Shown: piece after piece, positions 8,251-16,019 of the stretch | Layout of the letters: each line of letters begins with the position of its first letter | Position numbering within the stretch: the first letter of the stretch is position 1 | DNA from: Candidatus Rokuibacteriota bacterium | GTDB lineage: Bacteria; Methylomirabilota; Methylomirabilia; Rokubacteriales; CSP1-6 | Length of the DNA stretch: 40,315 nucleotides | Direction of reading: 5' to 3' | Assembly: GCA_016209635.1 (NCBI GenBank) | Contig: JACQWC010000192.1 | Span: 1 to 40,315 of the forward strand | Notes under the pieces: model-generated | What the model was told of the DNA's origin: nothing | Database searches by the model: none | Seen by the model: only the letters and a program-made list of their open reading frames with translations | Translations under genes and position numbers: made by a program

Positions 8251-9816
8251 ATGCCATCCCATGGGGCGCTTCCGGCGTCGGACGTGACGCGAGCACTCGC
8301 CGGCGTGCTCGTTCTGCTCGTCGTTCTTGGAGCGCTCGGCCCGCCGGCATCAGCCCAGGCGCCAGGGCCGAAGGTGACGATCACCGGGCTGGTCGACAAC
8401 GTCACCTCCTGGACCAGCAACCTCAGCACCGTCGATCTCAACTACGCCCGCACCGGCGATACCGAGTGGTACGCGCGCACCCGCGTGCGGCCCGACATCA
8501 CGGCCGAGGTCGGGACGACGAAGTTCGTGCTGAGCCTCGAGATCGACGCCACCTGGGGCCAGACCGGCGCCACGGACACCACCGCGCCGAATCGGAACGG
8601 GACGACGTCGAGCCTGGACCTGAACACGGACACGCTCGGGAACATCGAGCTGAGGTGGGCCTACACCGAGTTCGACGTGCCCCTCGTCCCGTGGGCGTCG
8701 CGCCTCCGGCTGGGCGCCCAGCCCTTCGCAACGACCTACAAGCCCTCCACCCTCGCCACCGGCGACTTCGCCGGCGCTCATCTGACGACGACGCTCACGC
8801 CCGCGATGAAGCTCAACGTCACCTGGGCGCAGGTCGAGGAGGAGTCCACCGGACCGCCCGACGGTTTCGTCCGCGGTGAGGACTATGCTCTCATCGCCAG
8901 CGTCGAGGCGACCCCGCTGACCGGACTCTCCCTCCGGCCGATCTACGCGCTGTTCGTCGCCGACGGCGTCACGAGCGGTGCGGCCCGGCAGGCGCGCGGG
9001 GGGCTCGGCACGTCGACCACCAACTATCCGGGCGGCAACGCGGAGTGGCGCCACACCATCGGTCTCGATGCGAGGTGGCGTTCGGGCGGGCTCGCGCTCG
9101 AGCCCACAGTCTTCTACCAGTGGGGCGAGCGCGAGGTGACGCCGAGCGCGCCCTTCGCGGGCAGCGGCAAGGCGGCGCAGGAGCGGAGCGCCTGGTTCAT
9201 CGACTTCCGGGGCGGCTGGACGGCCGGTCCGCTCCTCGTCGAGGCTGCAGTGATCTACACGACCGGCAACCGTGCCAGTGAAGACATCCGCTCACCCCGC
9301 CAGACCGTCAGGTACTACGAGCCGATCGACACCGACCAGGGGTTCTTCACCACGTGGGCCGAGATCTGGGCGAAGGGCATCGAGGACACCATCAACATCA
9401 TGTACGCGACGGCGAGCGGCCTGAATCCCGGCCAGGCGATCGGTTACGACAAGTACGGTCTCGTCCGTCTCGGCGCCCGGCTCAGTTACGCGCTGACCTC
9501 CGCGCTCACCCTGCGCGGCGCCCTCAGTGCCAACTGGACGGCCGAGGAAGTCGACAGCTCGAGCACGCTGGCGGCGGCGACCGGCCTGACGCCCGGCGAT
9601 TTCCGGGGCGATTCCAGCTACCTCGGGACCGAGCTGGACCTGGGCTTCCAATGGCGCTGGGCCCCCGGCCTGGCCCTCGACGTGGTCGGCGCGTACATGT
9701 GGGCCGGCAACGCGCTGAGCCAGACGGCGGTCACGAGCGGCACCGGCGCGGTGAGCAACGGACGCGATCCCCAAGACGTCATGACGGTGGTCTGGCGAGT
9801 CCGCTACACCTTCTGA
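8251..9816 (+). CDS. Outer-membrane porin-like beta-barrel protein
   Basis: 521 residues. The ATG at 8251 was chosen because a GGAGGGGGGA ribosome site precedes it and it gives a normal signal peptide (hydrophobic ALAGVLVLLVVLGALGPPASA, cleavage near ASA-QA). The frame is open far upstream by chance. The mature part alternates short amphipathic strands (for example FVLSLEIDATWGQ, IELRWAYTEFDVP, LRLGAQPFATTYKP) and ends in VVWRVRYTF. That closing strand with a terminal aromatic residue is the signal recognised by the BAM machinery. Such proteins are trimeric or monomeric channels in the outer membrane; the substrate cannot be read from the sequence. It has its own promoter region divergent from the yjbQ-like gene. 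Confidence 0.8.
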   Translation: MPSHGALPASDVTRALAGVLVLLVVLGALGPPASAQAPGPKVTITGLVDNVTSWTSNLSTVDLNYARTGDTEWYARTRVRPDITAEVGTTKFVLSLEIDATWGQTGATDTTAPNRNGTTSSLDLNTDTLGNIELRWAYTEFDVPLVPWASRLRLGAQPFATTYKPSTLATGDFAGAHLTTTLTPAMKLNVTWAQVEEESTGPPDGFVRGEDYALIASVEATPLTGLSLRPIYALFVADGVTSGAARQARGGLGTSTTNYPGGNAEWRHTIGLDARWRSGGLALEPTVFYQWGEREVTPSAPFAGSGKAAQERSAWFIDFRGGWTAGPLLVEAAVIYTTGNRASEDIRSPRQTVRYYEPIDTDQGFFTTWAEIWAKGIEDTINIMYATASGLNPGQAIGYDKYGLVRLGARLSYALTSALTLRGALSANWTAEEVDSSSTLAAATGLTPGDFRGDSSYLGTELDLGFQWRWAPGLALDVVGAYMWAGNALSQTAVTSGTGAVSNGRDPQDVMTVVWRVRYTF

Positions 9817-9889
9817 CCTCGCGTATCCCTTTCTGGGCACCGGAATCCGCGACATTGACGAGCCCCGGGACGGCCCGAACAATCGGAGC

Positions 9890-10621
9890 GTGCTCGCGCG
9901 GGTCCTCTCCGCCGCGCTCCAGGGGGTCGAGGCCGCGCTCGTGCGCGTCGAGGTCGATGTCACGGCCGGGCTCCCCGCGTTCACCACCGTCGGGCTGCCG
10001 GACTCGGCCGTCCGCGAGAGCCGCGAGCGGGTCCGCACCGCGATCCGCAACGCCGGCTTCGCGTTCCCGTCCGACCGCATCACGGTCAACCTGGCGCCGG
10101 CCGACCTCCGCAAAGAGGGCGCGTCGTTCGACCTCCCGATCGCCCTGGGCATCCTCGCGGCGATGGGCCAGCTCAGGTGCGGGCGCGCCCCGGCGTTCGC
10201 GGTCGTCGGCGAGCTGGCGCTGGACGGTCACATCCAGCCCGTCCGCGGCACGCTGGCCGTGGGGCTCACGTGCCGGAAGCGAGGCATCGGGACCCTCCTC
10301 GTGCCCGCCGGGAACCGCGCCGAGGCGACGGCGGTCGAGGGCATCCGCGTCCTCGCCGCGGCGACGCTCCAGGACGCCGTGGCGCTGCTCAACGGAGAGG
10401 TCGTCCCCGACACGGCGCCGACTCCGCCCGTGCCCGAGACCGCCGAGGGCGCCGACGACCTCGACCTGGGCGACGTGCGCGGGCAGGCCCACGCCAAGCG
10501 CGCTCTCGAGATCGCGGCCGCCGGCGCCCACAACGCGCTGCTGGTGTGGTCAATTCCTCACCGGCGGGCAGGATGCCGTGGATCTCCAGCGCCGCGCGTC
10601 GGACCACGATCTCATCGATGA
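9890..10621 (+). pseudogene. comM: comM (yifB) 5' fragment, interrupted by the prophage before Walker A
   Basis: The start is GTG at 9890 with CGGAG just upstream. Residues 1-219 match the N-terminal part of the ComM/YifB Mg-chelatase-like AAA+ family: AALQGVEAALVRVEVDVTAGLPAFTTVGL, the RVRTAIRNAGF block, VNLAPADLRKEGASFDLPIALGIL, and DLGDVRGQAHAKRALEIAAAGAHNALLV. In the family the next residues are the Walker A motif GPPGSGKT. Here they are replaced after 10546 by 24 phage-encoded residues and a stop. ComM is a hexameric helicase acting in branch migration during natural transformation. The fragment lacks the whole ATPase core and should be inactive; the 3' part is expected at the other end of the prophage, outside the window. 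Excision would restore the gene. Confidence 0.9.
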
Positions 10622-12059
10622 GCGTCCGGAGGAGCCGCTGGCGGCTCTCCCGGTTGAGCCGGCTGAGCCCGCGACGCGCCGTGGCGCAGAAGCGCAGCAC
10701 AGCCTCCTGGTGGGCCTCCGCGGCCCCCTGCTGGGCCGCCTGCCGCTGCACAAGGCTCAGGCGCTCCTGGAGGGCCCAGCGCGCCGTGGCGAGGGCCTGG
10801 AGACGCTCGCGGAGCGCCTCGGTTCTCAGGGACTCGTCGAGGTAGAGATCCAGGAGCTTCTGCTCCTGGCGATGGAGCCCCGCGAGCTGCTCGGCAAGGT
10901 AGTCGGCTTCCGATCGGACCTCGATCTCCCGGACGCCGGCCGCGGCCACGTGGCGCTCGACGTGCGTCAGGAGCACGGCCGGCCGCCGCAGGACCTCCGC
11001 GACCGTGCTCCAGACGCGGGCTTCTAGGCGGTCCGCATGGAGGAGCCCGGTCCGGCAGCGCGCCGCGCCGGCGAGCCGGTCCCGGCCCCCGCACCGATAG
11101 AAGCGCCGGCCGTGCTGGGGGCATCCCGCCAGCCGGCGGCCACAGGTGCCGCATCGGAGGAGACCGCGCAGCAGGTAGACGTAGGGGCTCGGTCGGCCGA
11201 CGAGGATCGCCCGATTCCGGGCGAGTTGTTGCTCGGCCAGGGCGAGCGTCTCGGGCGTGACGATCGCCGGCACGGGAATGGAGATCCAGTCCTCGCGTGG
11301 GCGCCACCGGTGGAGGGTCCGCCGCCCGGTCCTCGGGTGCTCGGCAACCTCGCGCTGCCCGTAGTACGCCTGGCCCGTGTAGAGGACGTTGGTCAGGATG
11401 CGCCGGACCGTGGACATCCGCCAGACCTGGCCGCGTTGCGGCCGGAGGCCCAGGCGGGTCAGCTCGAGGGCGATCCCCCGGATGCTCCGCTGCTCCTCGG
11501 CGCACCAGCGGAACATCATGCGGATGACGGCCGCCTCGGGCTCGTGAATCAGGAGCCGGCCCGAGTGCTCCGGGTCCGCGCGATAGCCGAACGCGGGGCG
11601 GCTCGCGACGACCAGTCCGCGGCGCGCCTTCTCGCGCCGGCCTCGGGCGGTGCGCTCGCGGATCAGCGCGCGTTCGTATTCCGCGATCACGCCCTTGAAC
11701 TGATAGAACATCCGCCCGGTCGGCGTCGCCTCGTAGGAGCCGCTGGCGAACTCGACCGCGACGCCCGCCTTCGAGAACTCCTGGTCGAGCAACAGCTGGA
11801 GGTAGAGGGCGCGGGCCAGACGGTCCGGGTCCAGCACCAGGACACGGTCGATCGCCCGGGCCCCGATCGCTTCCCGCAGGCGTTGCAGCCCGGGGCGGTC
11901 CAGCGTCGCGCCCGAGTACCCCTCATCGAGGAATTCGGCGGCGACCAGGTCGCCCCGGCGGGCGGCCAGGGCGCGGAGCTCGGTGAGCTGCGACGCGAGA
12001 CCGAACCTCTCGGCTTGTTCCTCGGTCGAGACCCGGCAGTACAGTCCGACGCGGCTCAT
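10389..12059 (-). CDS. int: Large serine recombinase (phage integrase), C-terminus reading into host DNA
   Basis: 556 residues as read here. The N-terminal catalytic domain (1-150) has Ser11 in YCRVSTEEQ and the LDPDRLAR arginine region (77-83). The recombinase domain covers about 155-280. A zinc ribbon has Cys303, Cys306, Cys323 and Cys335. A coiled coil (about 385-445) follows, then a C-terminal beta segment ending EIHGILPAGEELT. That end (residue 504) is where family members usually stop, and it coincides with the attachment junction. Residues 505-556 are encoded by the antisense strand of host comM. The enzyme cuts attP/attB at a 2-bp core through a phosphoserine link and integrates in one direction without an RDF. 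The ATG overlaps the stop of the 52-residue gene (ATGA), so translation is coupled to the early operon. Confidence 0.92.
   Translation of the reverse strand: MSRVGLYCRVSTEEQAERFGLASQLTELRALAARRGDLVAAEFLDEGYSGATLDRPGLQRLREAIGARAIDRVLVLDPDRLARALYLQLLLDQEFSKAGVAVEFASGSYEATPTGRMFYQFKGVIAEYERALIRERTARGRREKARRGLVVASRPAFGYRADPEHSGRLLIHEPEAAVIRMMFRWCAEEQRSIRGIALELTRLGLRPQRGQVWRMSTVRRILTNVLYTGQAYYGQREVAEHPRTGRRTLHRWRPREDWISIPVPAIVTPETLALAEQQLARNRAILVGRPSPYVYLLRGLLRCGTCGRRLAGCPQHGRRFYRCGGRDRLAGAARCRTGLLHADRLEARVWSTVAEVLRRPAVLLTHVERHVAAAGVREIEVRSEADYLAEQLAGLHRQEQKLLDLYLDESLRTEALRERLQALATARWALQERLSLVQRQAAQQGAAEAHQEAVLRFCATARRGLSRLNRESRQRLLRTLIDEIVVRRAALEIHGILPAGEELTTPAARCGRRRPRSRERAWRGPARARRPGRGRRRPRRSRARAESAPCRGRPLR
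10520..10575. other. Prophage left attachment junction (attL)
   Basis: Host comM sequence runs to at least 10546 (codons for LLV) and phage sequence starts by 10547. The junction lies next to the 3' end of the serine integrase gene, where attP often lies. The two-base core cannot be fixed from one junction; GT at 10544-10548 is a candidate. The matching right junction is not in the window. Confidence 0.7.
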
Positions 12060-12214
12060 GCGGGATGCGCCTCCTCGGCAGATTGGCCCGCCTCGAGGAG
12101 GATCGCGAGCGCCTGGGCCCAGCGCTCGCCGGTCGGGTCCGGGCGCTCGACGATCGTCACCGATGCGGGTGGCGCTATCGTTGGTCCGCGGTGAGCCGGC
12201 GTCAAGGGGTCCAT
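12056..12214 (-). CDS. 52-residue protein coupled to the integrase gene
   Basis: A short frame linked on both sides. Its ATG shares one base with the stop of the upstream gene (TAATG, 12212-12216) and its TGA overlaps the integrase ATG (ATGA, 12056-12059). The sequence starts MDPLTPAHRG and ends in a helix-forming segment ERWAQALAILLEAGQSAEEA. I recognise no family. Position and size would suit an accessory factor of integration such as a recombination directionality factor, but nothing in the sequence proves it. Confidence 0.6.
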   Translation of the reverse strand: MDPLTPAHRGPTIAPPASVTIVERPDPTGERWAQALAILLEAGQSAEEAHPA

Positions 12215-12423
12215 TACCACGCCAGCTGGAGCTCCTCGAGCTGATCGATCACCGCCCGCGCCTCGGCCGACGTCGTCGCATGGGCCTCGAACACGCGGAG
12301 CAGCGCGGCGGCTTCCGCGTTGACCTTGGCGGGCTCGTAGCCCTCGGGCCAGCCCTGGTCGGCAGCCGCCTGGAGGGCTCGAGCCCGAGCAATCGCGTCG
12401 GCGAGGGTCACTTCGCCCACCAT
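12214..12423 (-). CDS. Small helical phage protein, unknown function
   Basis: 69 residues from the ATG at 12423 (an in-frame ATG at 12483 is possible but would overlap the upstream gene much more). It has an acidic, alanine-rich helical sequence with ARARALQAAADQGWPEGYEPAKVNAEAAALLRVFEAH-type character and ends ELQLAW. It overlaps the end of the preceding gene by 16 bases and the start of the next by one. No recognisable domain. Confidence 0.6.
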   Translation of the reverse strand: MVGEVTLADAIARARALQAAADQGWPEGYEPAKVNAEAAALLRVFEAHATTSAEARAVIDQLEELQLAW

Positions 12424-12650
12424 TTCACCGCAAGGATTGCCGTCAGCGGGCAAACGATGGTTGCCCCGTCGTGCTGTCTCCATGTTGCCCCTAGAGAACT
12501 GATGCCCTCCACTTGACCTCCTCCGAGGAGGACGAAATCCTGATGGAGGTACTCATATGAATCGAGACTGAATGAATGGCCAGCGACCGCATGCCACCCA
12601 TCGGCTAAGAGCACTTCTTGAACTTTGTCTACGTCGATCGCTAAACTCAT
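12408..12650 (-). CDS. Small phage protein, unknown function
   Basis: 80 residues. The ATG overlaps the stop of recT (ATGA at 12647-12650), which fixes the start. It is slightly less GC-rich than its neighbours. The sequence begins MSLAIDVDKVQEVLLADGWH and has a compact mixed alpha/beta look (SLDSYEYLHQDFVLLGGGQ). It may belong with the recombination module by position, but I recognise no family. Confidence 0.65.
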   Translation of the reverse strand: MSLAIDVDKVQEVLLADGWHAVAGHSFSLDSYEYLHQDFVLLGGGQVEGISSLGATWRQHDGATIVCPLTAILAVKWWAK

Positions 12651-13813
12651 TTCGTCCCCTTCACCAGCGCGTTGACCTTCCTGATGATCTCGGGGTCCTT
12701 GGCCGTGAGGCCCTTGTAGAGCGCTAGGAGGTCCCCGAGCGCGGCCGGATCTGCCTTCGTGAGATCCGCCGTGCCGAGGGTGCCCTTGAGGATCGCCGCC
12801 GTCTGCGCCGCGGAGGGTTGTCGCTCCCAGCGCTGCTGCTCGGCACTGATCGCGACGATGAGGTCCTGACGGATCGCGGCCGGCTCGTTCGCGGGCCCGG
12901 TGAAGAGCTCATGGTCGGCCGCGGCGGGCGGGGCATCAGGTGCCGGAGGAGTCTCAGCGATCGCCGGAGGGGCTTCCCGCTTCAGCTCCTCCGTGAGCTG
13001 GTCGAGCTTGCCGGCCGGACCGTTCCCGGTCCCTGCGGGCTCGCCGGCGTCGCCCACGAGGTCGCCGAGGTGCTGCGGGATCTGCGCTTCCGCCGTCTCG
13101 TCCAGCGCGACCGCCGCATGGAGCTCGACCGAGGCCGGCAAGAGCTTCGCCAGCCGACGCAGCACGGTCTTCTTCGCCATCTCTTCCCAATGCGTCACCC
13201 ACGGCCCCTCCTGCGCCGCCCGGGAGTAGCGGGCGCAGTGCTGCTCGATCTCCGCCGTGGTCATTACTTCGAACTGGACCCCGCCATCCTTGAGCCGGGC
13301 GACGGCGTAGACGTGCGTCACGGGCCGCGAGACCACCCGGTGCCCATGCTCCTCCGTCTCCCAGGGCGCGTCACTCGGCTGATGATCGAGCGTCGGGGTC
13401 AGCCCGTAGCGGTAGTGAAACGTGGTGTCCCCCACCCGAACCACGTGCGCCTGGATCGTCGAGATCTCCTGCGAGCGCCGCGCCAGGGCCAGGAGCCCCT
13501 TGTAGCCGACGATCAGCTGCACGTCGGTCGTGCCCGTTTTCCGGTCGCGGAACGGCACGAGGTACGCCATCCCGAGCAACCCCGGCTCGAGGCCGAGCTG
13601 CGCGCATTGGATCAGCGCGCCGAGCAGCGAGCGCGGAGAGCACTCGATGAGCTTTGGCGTCCGGGAGAGCTCGGTGAACATCGTGCGGATGAGCCGATCG
13701 GTGTTCAGGTGCCGGGGCAGGGCCATCGTGATCTGCTCTCGGTTCTTCAGGATCAATTCGCGGATCGTCGTGACCCGATCTCGCTGACTCGGGACCATCG
13801 CGGCCGTCGTCAT
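12647..13813 (-). CDS. recT: RecT-family single-strand annealing recombinase
   Basis: 388 residues. The ATG at 13813 is preceded by AAGGAG at good spacing; the frame is open far upstream but that part overlaps the exonuclease gene. The RecT core (about 15-235) shows the family blocks LLGALIQCAQLGLEPGLLGMAYLVPFRD and VQLIVGYKGLLALARRS, plus AKKTVLRRLAKLLP. A Pro/Ala-rich linker (about 260-300) leads to a charged C-terminal tail. RecT-type proteins coat single-stranded DNA and anneal it to a complement. The partner 5'-3' exonuclease is encoded directly upstream, as in Rac prophage and similar pairs. The module supports phage recombination or concatemer repair. Confidence 0.93.
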   Translation of the reverse strand: MTTAAMVPSQRDRVTTIRELILKNREQITMALPRHLNTDRLIRTMFTELSRTPKLIECSPRSLLGALIQCAQLGLEPGLLGMAYLVPFRDRKTGTTDVQLIVGYKGLLALARRSQEISTIQAHVVRVGDTTFHYRYGLTPTLDHQPSDAPWETEEHGHRVVSRPVTHVYAVARLKDGGVQFEVMTTAEIEQHCARYSRAAQEGPWVTHWEEMAKKTVLRRLAKLLPASVELHAAVALDETAEAQIPQHLGDLVGDAGEPAGTGNGPAGKLDQLTEELKREAPPAIAETPPAPDAPPAAADHELFTGPANEPAAIRQDLIVAISAEQQRWERQPSAAQTAAILKGTLGTADLTKADPAALGDLLALYKGLTAKDPEIIRKVNALVKGTK

Positions 13814-13824
13814 CGTGCGCTCCT

Positions 13825-14727
13825 TCATTTCGGGGCTTTGCGCCGGAGCTCCCGGTAGGTCCCGGCTTCGACCGTATAGCCCTTGCGGGACCGTTCTTTC
13901 CAGAGATAGGCCGTGCCATCGGGCAGGACGCCGCACTCCGCCTCGCCGATCGCCGCCTTGAGCCGATTCTCGGCCTCGTCTTTGACCGCCTTCCAGTGTT
14001 CGAGCTGGCTGGCGGCCTCGAGTCGCTGCGCATCCCATTCCACCGCGGCGACCGGCAACGGGACGCTCAGCCCGGCCTGCTCGCGGGGATACAGGCGCCG
14101 CAGCACCTCGCGGCTCGCCTCGCTCGCATCGGGTGCCGGTGGCTCTTGCCGCAGCAGCCGCTCCCAGAACTCCCGTTCCCGCGCGATCAGCAGCTCAAGG
14201 AAGCTGTCGTTCCGATCGAGATCGAACGAGAGCAATCGCTGACCGCCGAGGAGCACGGCCAGGGCGCCCCACGTGACGCCGGCGACATGAATCTCGTGCT
14301 GCACCTGGATCTGGTAGTGGAGCGGCGGTTCCTCGGTCCACTCCTCGGTGCGATGGAGGCCGGCTGTCTTGATCTGGAGGATCCCGGGGCCACGCTGCGG
14401 ATCCTCCACGAACCCATCGACGGTCGCCGTCATCCACGGATGCTGTCGCGAGCGGTGGAGGGTCCAGGGTGTGGGGCGCGCGACGGTCCGGCCGATGACG
14501 CGCTCGTATTGCTGGGCGATCGGCGCCTCGAGCAGGAGCCCCCATTCCATCGCCTCGGTTTCGAGCGCGTCGGGCTCGACGAGCTCCAGCTTCTCGGCGT
14601 AGAGCTGGAGCGCCGATTTCCAGGGATTCGCTCCGATGACAGCGGCGGCCTCGCTCGCCCCAATGCCGTGGCGGCGCCCGGCAAGCCACGCCGCTTTGCT
14701 CTCGAATGTCTGAGACTCGGCCTTCAT
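13825..14727 (-). CDS. YqaJ-family (lambda-exonuclease-like) recombination nuclease
   Basis: 300 residues from the ATG at 14727, chosen because it overlaps the upstream stop (ATGA at 14724-14727); an in-frame ATG 36 bases earlier is less likely. Family motifs are in order: GIGASEAAAVIG (from about 21), the glutamate region EWGLLLEAPIA (about 61-71), Asp104 in ATVDGFV, and the Q-x-K pair Gln118/Lys120 in ILQIKTA. These form the PD-(D/E)XK metal site. The protein digests one strand of duplex ends 5' to 3', leaving single strands for RecT. The C-terminal third is helical and ends with a short basic segment. Confidence 0.92.
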   Translation of the reverse strand: MKAESQTFESKAAWLAGRRHGIGASEAAAVIGANPWKSALQLYAEKLELVEPDALETEAMEWGLLLEAPIAQQYERVIGRTVARPTPWTLHRSRQHPWMTATVDGFVEDPQRGPGILQIKTAGLHRTEEWTEEPPLHYQIQVQHEIHVAGVTWGALAVLLGGQRLLSFDLDRNDSFLELLIAREREFWERLLRQEPPAPDASEASREVLRRLYPREQAGLSVPLPVAAVEWDAQRLEAASQLEHWKAVKDEAENRLKAAIGEAECGVLPDGTAYLWKERSRKGYTVEAGTYRELRRKAPK

Positions 14728-14897
14728 GGGCTCGGGCTCTTGTCCCCATCGCGACTCAACCACCGCCCGAGACTCACGACGTGCTCACTCGCGCAGCCGG
14801 GGCAGCGTTCCGTGAGCTCGAAGACGGCGTCGCACGCGACACAGAGCGCCGCCCGATCAAGCGGGATCACCAGGGCGACGACGGCGCACTCGGTCAC
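14724..14897 (-). CDS. 57-residue zinc-ribbon protein
   Basis: The start is GTG at 14897, overlapping the upstream stop (GTGA) and preceded by AAAGGA. Two CxxC pairs, CVAC and CPGC, about 15 residues apart, form a likely zinc ribbon; a short polar tail follows. It is too short to appear in a 60-codon screen. The role is unknown; such microproteins are common in phage early operons. Confidence 0.65.
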   Translation of the reverse strand: MTECAVVALVIPLDRAALCVACDAVFELTERCPGCASEHVVSLGRWLSRDGDKSPSP

Positions 14898-15082
14898 GCC
14901 GCGTCCTTTCCGTGACAGATGCCCATGAGCCACTGATCTCTCGTGATCTCCTGCTCGCACCCGGGACACCACGCGCGGCCCGGCGTGAGCCCCGGACGGC
15001 CGAACGTCGGGGTGTGCCGTGGCGGCTCCTCCGGGTTCGGGAAGCCGAGCGCGGCAGCAGAGAGGATCCGGTTGTGGATCAC
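14894..15082 (-). CDS. 62-residue Cys/His protein
   Basis: The start is GTG at 15082, overlapping the stop of the upstream membrane protein (GTGA), and the stop overlaps the next GTG in the same way. The C-terminal half has CPGCEQEITRDQWLMGICHG, giving CxxC plus a later Cys-His pair, a plausible metal site. No family recognised. Confidence 0.6.
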   Translation of the reverse strand: MIHNRILSAAALGFPNPEEPPRHTPTFGRPGLTPGRAWCPGCEQEITRDQWLMGICHGKDAA

Positions 15083-15270
15083 AGCCTCCACCACCGTTCG
15101 AGCTCCGCTGTCTCGACCCGCGCCCGCTCCGCATCCTCGCTCCACGCGAGCACCGCGTCCCGTCGCTCGTGCCGCCCGACTCCGACGCCGACGCCGAACC
15201 CGATGGCGAAGATGACGCCGCCCACGAACCAGAGCCCGAAGATCAGGAGGAGGAGGGCAAGCCAGGTCAT
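15079..15270 (-). CDS. 63-residue single-span membrane protein
   Basis: The ATG overlaps the stop of the pentapeptide gene (ATGA at 15267-15270). Residues 2-31 form one hydrophobic, glycine-rich span ([18 protein letters not shown]...). It is followed by a charged cytoplasmic-type tail rich in Glu and Arg. The function is unknown. Its place after the pentapeptide gene and before two zinc microproteins suggests an early, host-interaction role rather than lysis. Confidence 0.65.
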   Translation of the reverse strand: MTWLALLLLIFGLWFVGGVIFAIGFGVGVGVGRHERRDAVLAWSEDAERARVETAELERWWRL

Positions 15271-15911
15271 AACGTGGGCTCAGGCTCCCATCCCTGAAGC
15301 CGCGCGAGCACGCTCCACGCCTCGGTACAGAGGTAGTAAAGTCCCTGCCGATTCTCGCGGCCCTTCCAATAGGCTTCACCCTCGGCGAGGGTGAACGTGT
15401 GGCACCCAGCCTGCACGCGGTAGCCCTGATCGGTCCGCCAGAGGATCACTGGCCAGCCGTCGATATAACCGATCGAGCAGGCGCTTAACGCCTTGGCGCC
15501 CCCGAGGTCGGCGCCCCCGAGGTGGGCGCCCCAGAGGTTGGCGCCCCCGAGGTTGGCGCTCCTGAGGTCGGCGCCCCCGAGGTCGGCGCCCCAGAGGTCG
15601 GCGCCCCCGAGGTCGGCGCCCCTGAGGTCGGCGCCCCTGAGGTCGGCGCCCCCGAGGTCGGCGCCCCAGAGGTTGGCGCCCCAGAGGTTGGCGCCCCCGA
15701 GGTTGGCGCTCCTGAGGTCGGCGCCCCTGAGGTCGGCGCCCCTGAGGTCGGCGCCCCCGAGGTTGGCGCTCCTGAGGTCGGCGCCCCTGAGGTCGGCGCC
15801 CCTGAGGTCGGCGCCCCTGTTCACAGCCGCCTCTATGGCTAGCCGCCAAGAGTCCGTTTCGATCGAGAACAGAAGCGCGCCAGAGAATCGATGCGTGATC
15901 TCGATCTTCAT
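15267..15911 (-). CDS. Pentapeptide-repeat protein encoded by 15-bp tandem repeats
   Basis: 214 residues. A 32-residue beta-type N-terminus is followed by about 21 uninterrupted pentapeptides of the A(D/N)LxG form. The variable residue is R, G, S or, unusually, W, and the central leucine is invariant. A 70-residue C-terminal domain (from about 142) starts near [19 protein letters not shown] and has aromatic-rich strands. Pentapeptide repeats fold as a right-handed four-sided beta-helix. Known members include the DNA-mimic MfpA/Qnr proteins that bind gyrase, but many have unknown roles. The start overlaps a short upstream frame (ATGA, 15908-15911). The C-terminal domain recurs in phage proteins as far as I recall; its function is unknown. 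Confidence 0.85.
   Translation of the reverse strand: MKIEITHRFSGALLFSIETDSWRLAIEAAVNRGADLRGADLRGADLRSANLGGADLRGADLRGADLRSANLGGANLWGANLWGADLGGADLRGADLRGADLGGADLWGADLGGADLRSANLGGANLWGAHLGGADLGGAKALSACSIGYIDGWPVILWRTDQGYRVQAGCHTFTLAEGEAYWKGRENRQGLYYLCTEAWSVLARLQGWEPEPTL
15486..15830. repeat. Array of about twenty 15-bp tandem repeats
   Basis: The plus strand is a near-perfect run of GCGCCCCTGAGGTCG-type units that differ at only two or three positions (CCCGAGG, CCAGAGG, CTGAGG; GTCG, GTTG). The array encodes the pentapeptide helix on the minus strand and is open in other frames too, which produces long meaningless frames on the plus strand. Confidence 0.9.
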
Positions 15912-15988
15912 CTGATCGCCTCCGCCAGCAACTCACTCCATCCCAAAATGAGCACGCTCCACGCGATGACGTTCAGGAGGGCGAGCAC
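15908..15988 (-). CDS. Possible 26-residue hydrophobic peptide
   Basis: A short frame ending in an ATGA overlap with the pentapeptide gene. From GTG at 15988 it would be a mostly hydrophobic peptide ([16 protein letters not shown]...). The same frame is open upstream to 16198, but that would read through the tRNA gene on the same strand. The true start is uncertain and no clear ribosome site is seen. Confidence 0.35.
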   Translation of the reverse strand: MLALLNVIAWSVLILGWSELLAEAIR

Positions 15989-16019
15989 GGCGCCGACGAG
16001 ATCTCCCCACTGGGTGGTT

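Noticed and set aside
13814-14038. Upstream extension of recT by 75 codons
   Set aside because: It overlaps the exonuclease gene and reads as low-complexity Arg/Gly; the ATG with AAGGAG at 13813 is the better start.
15486-15830. CRISPR array
   Set aside because: Units are 15 bp with no spacers and are fully coding for a pentapeptide protein; no cas genes nearby.
15522-15842. Long plus-strand frame of Gly-Ala-Pro-Glu-Val repeats
   Set aside because: It is the complement of the pentapeptide array; 15-bp periodicity keeps every frame open.
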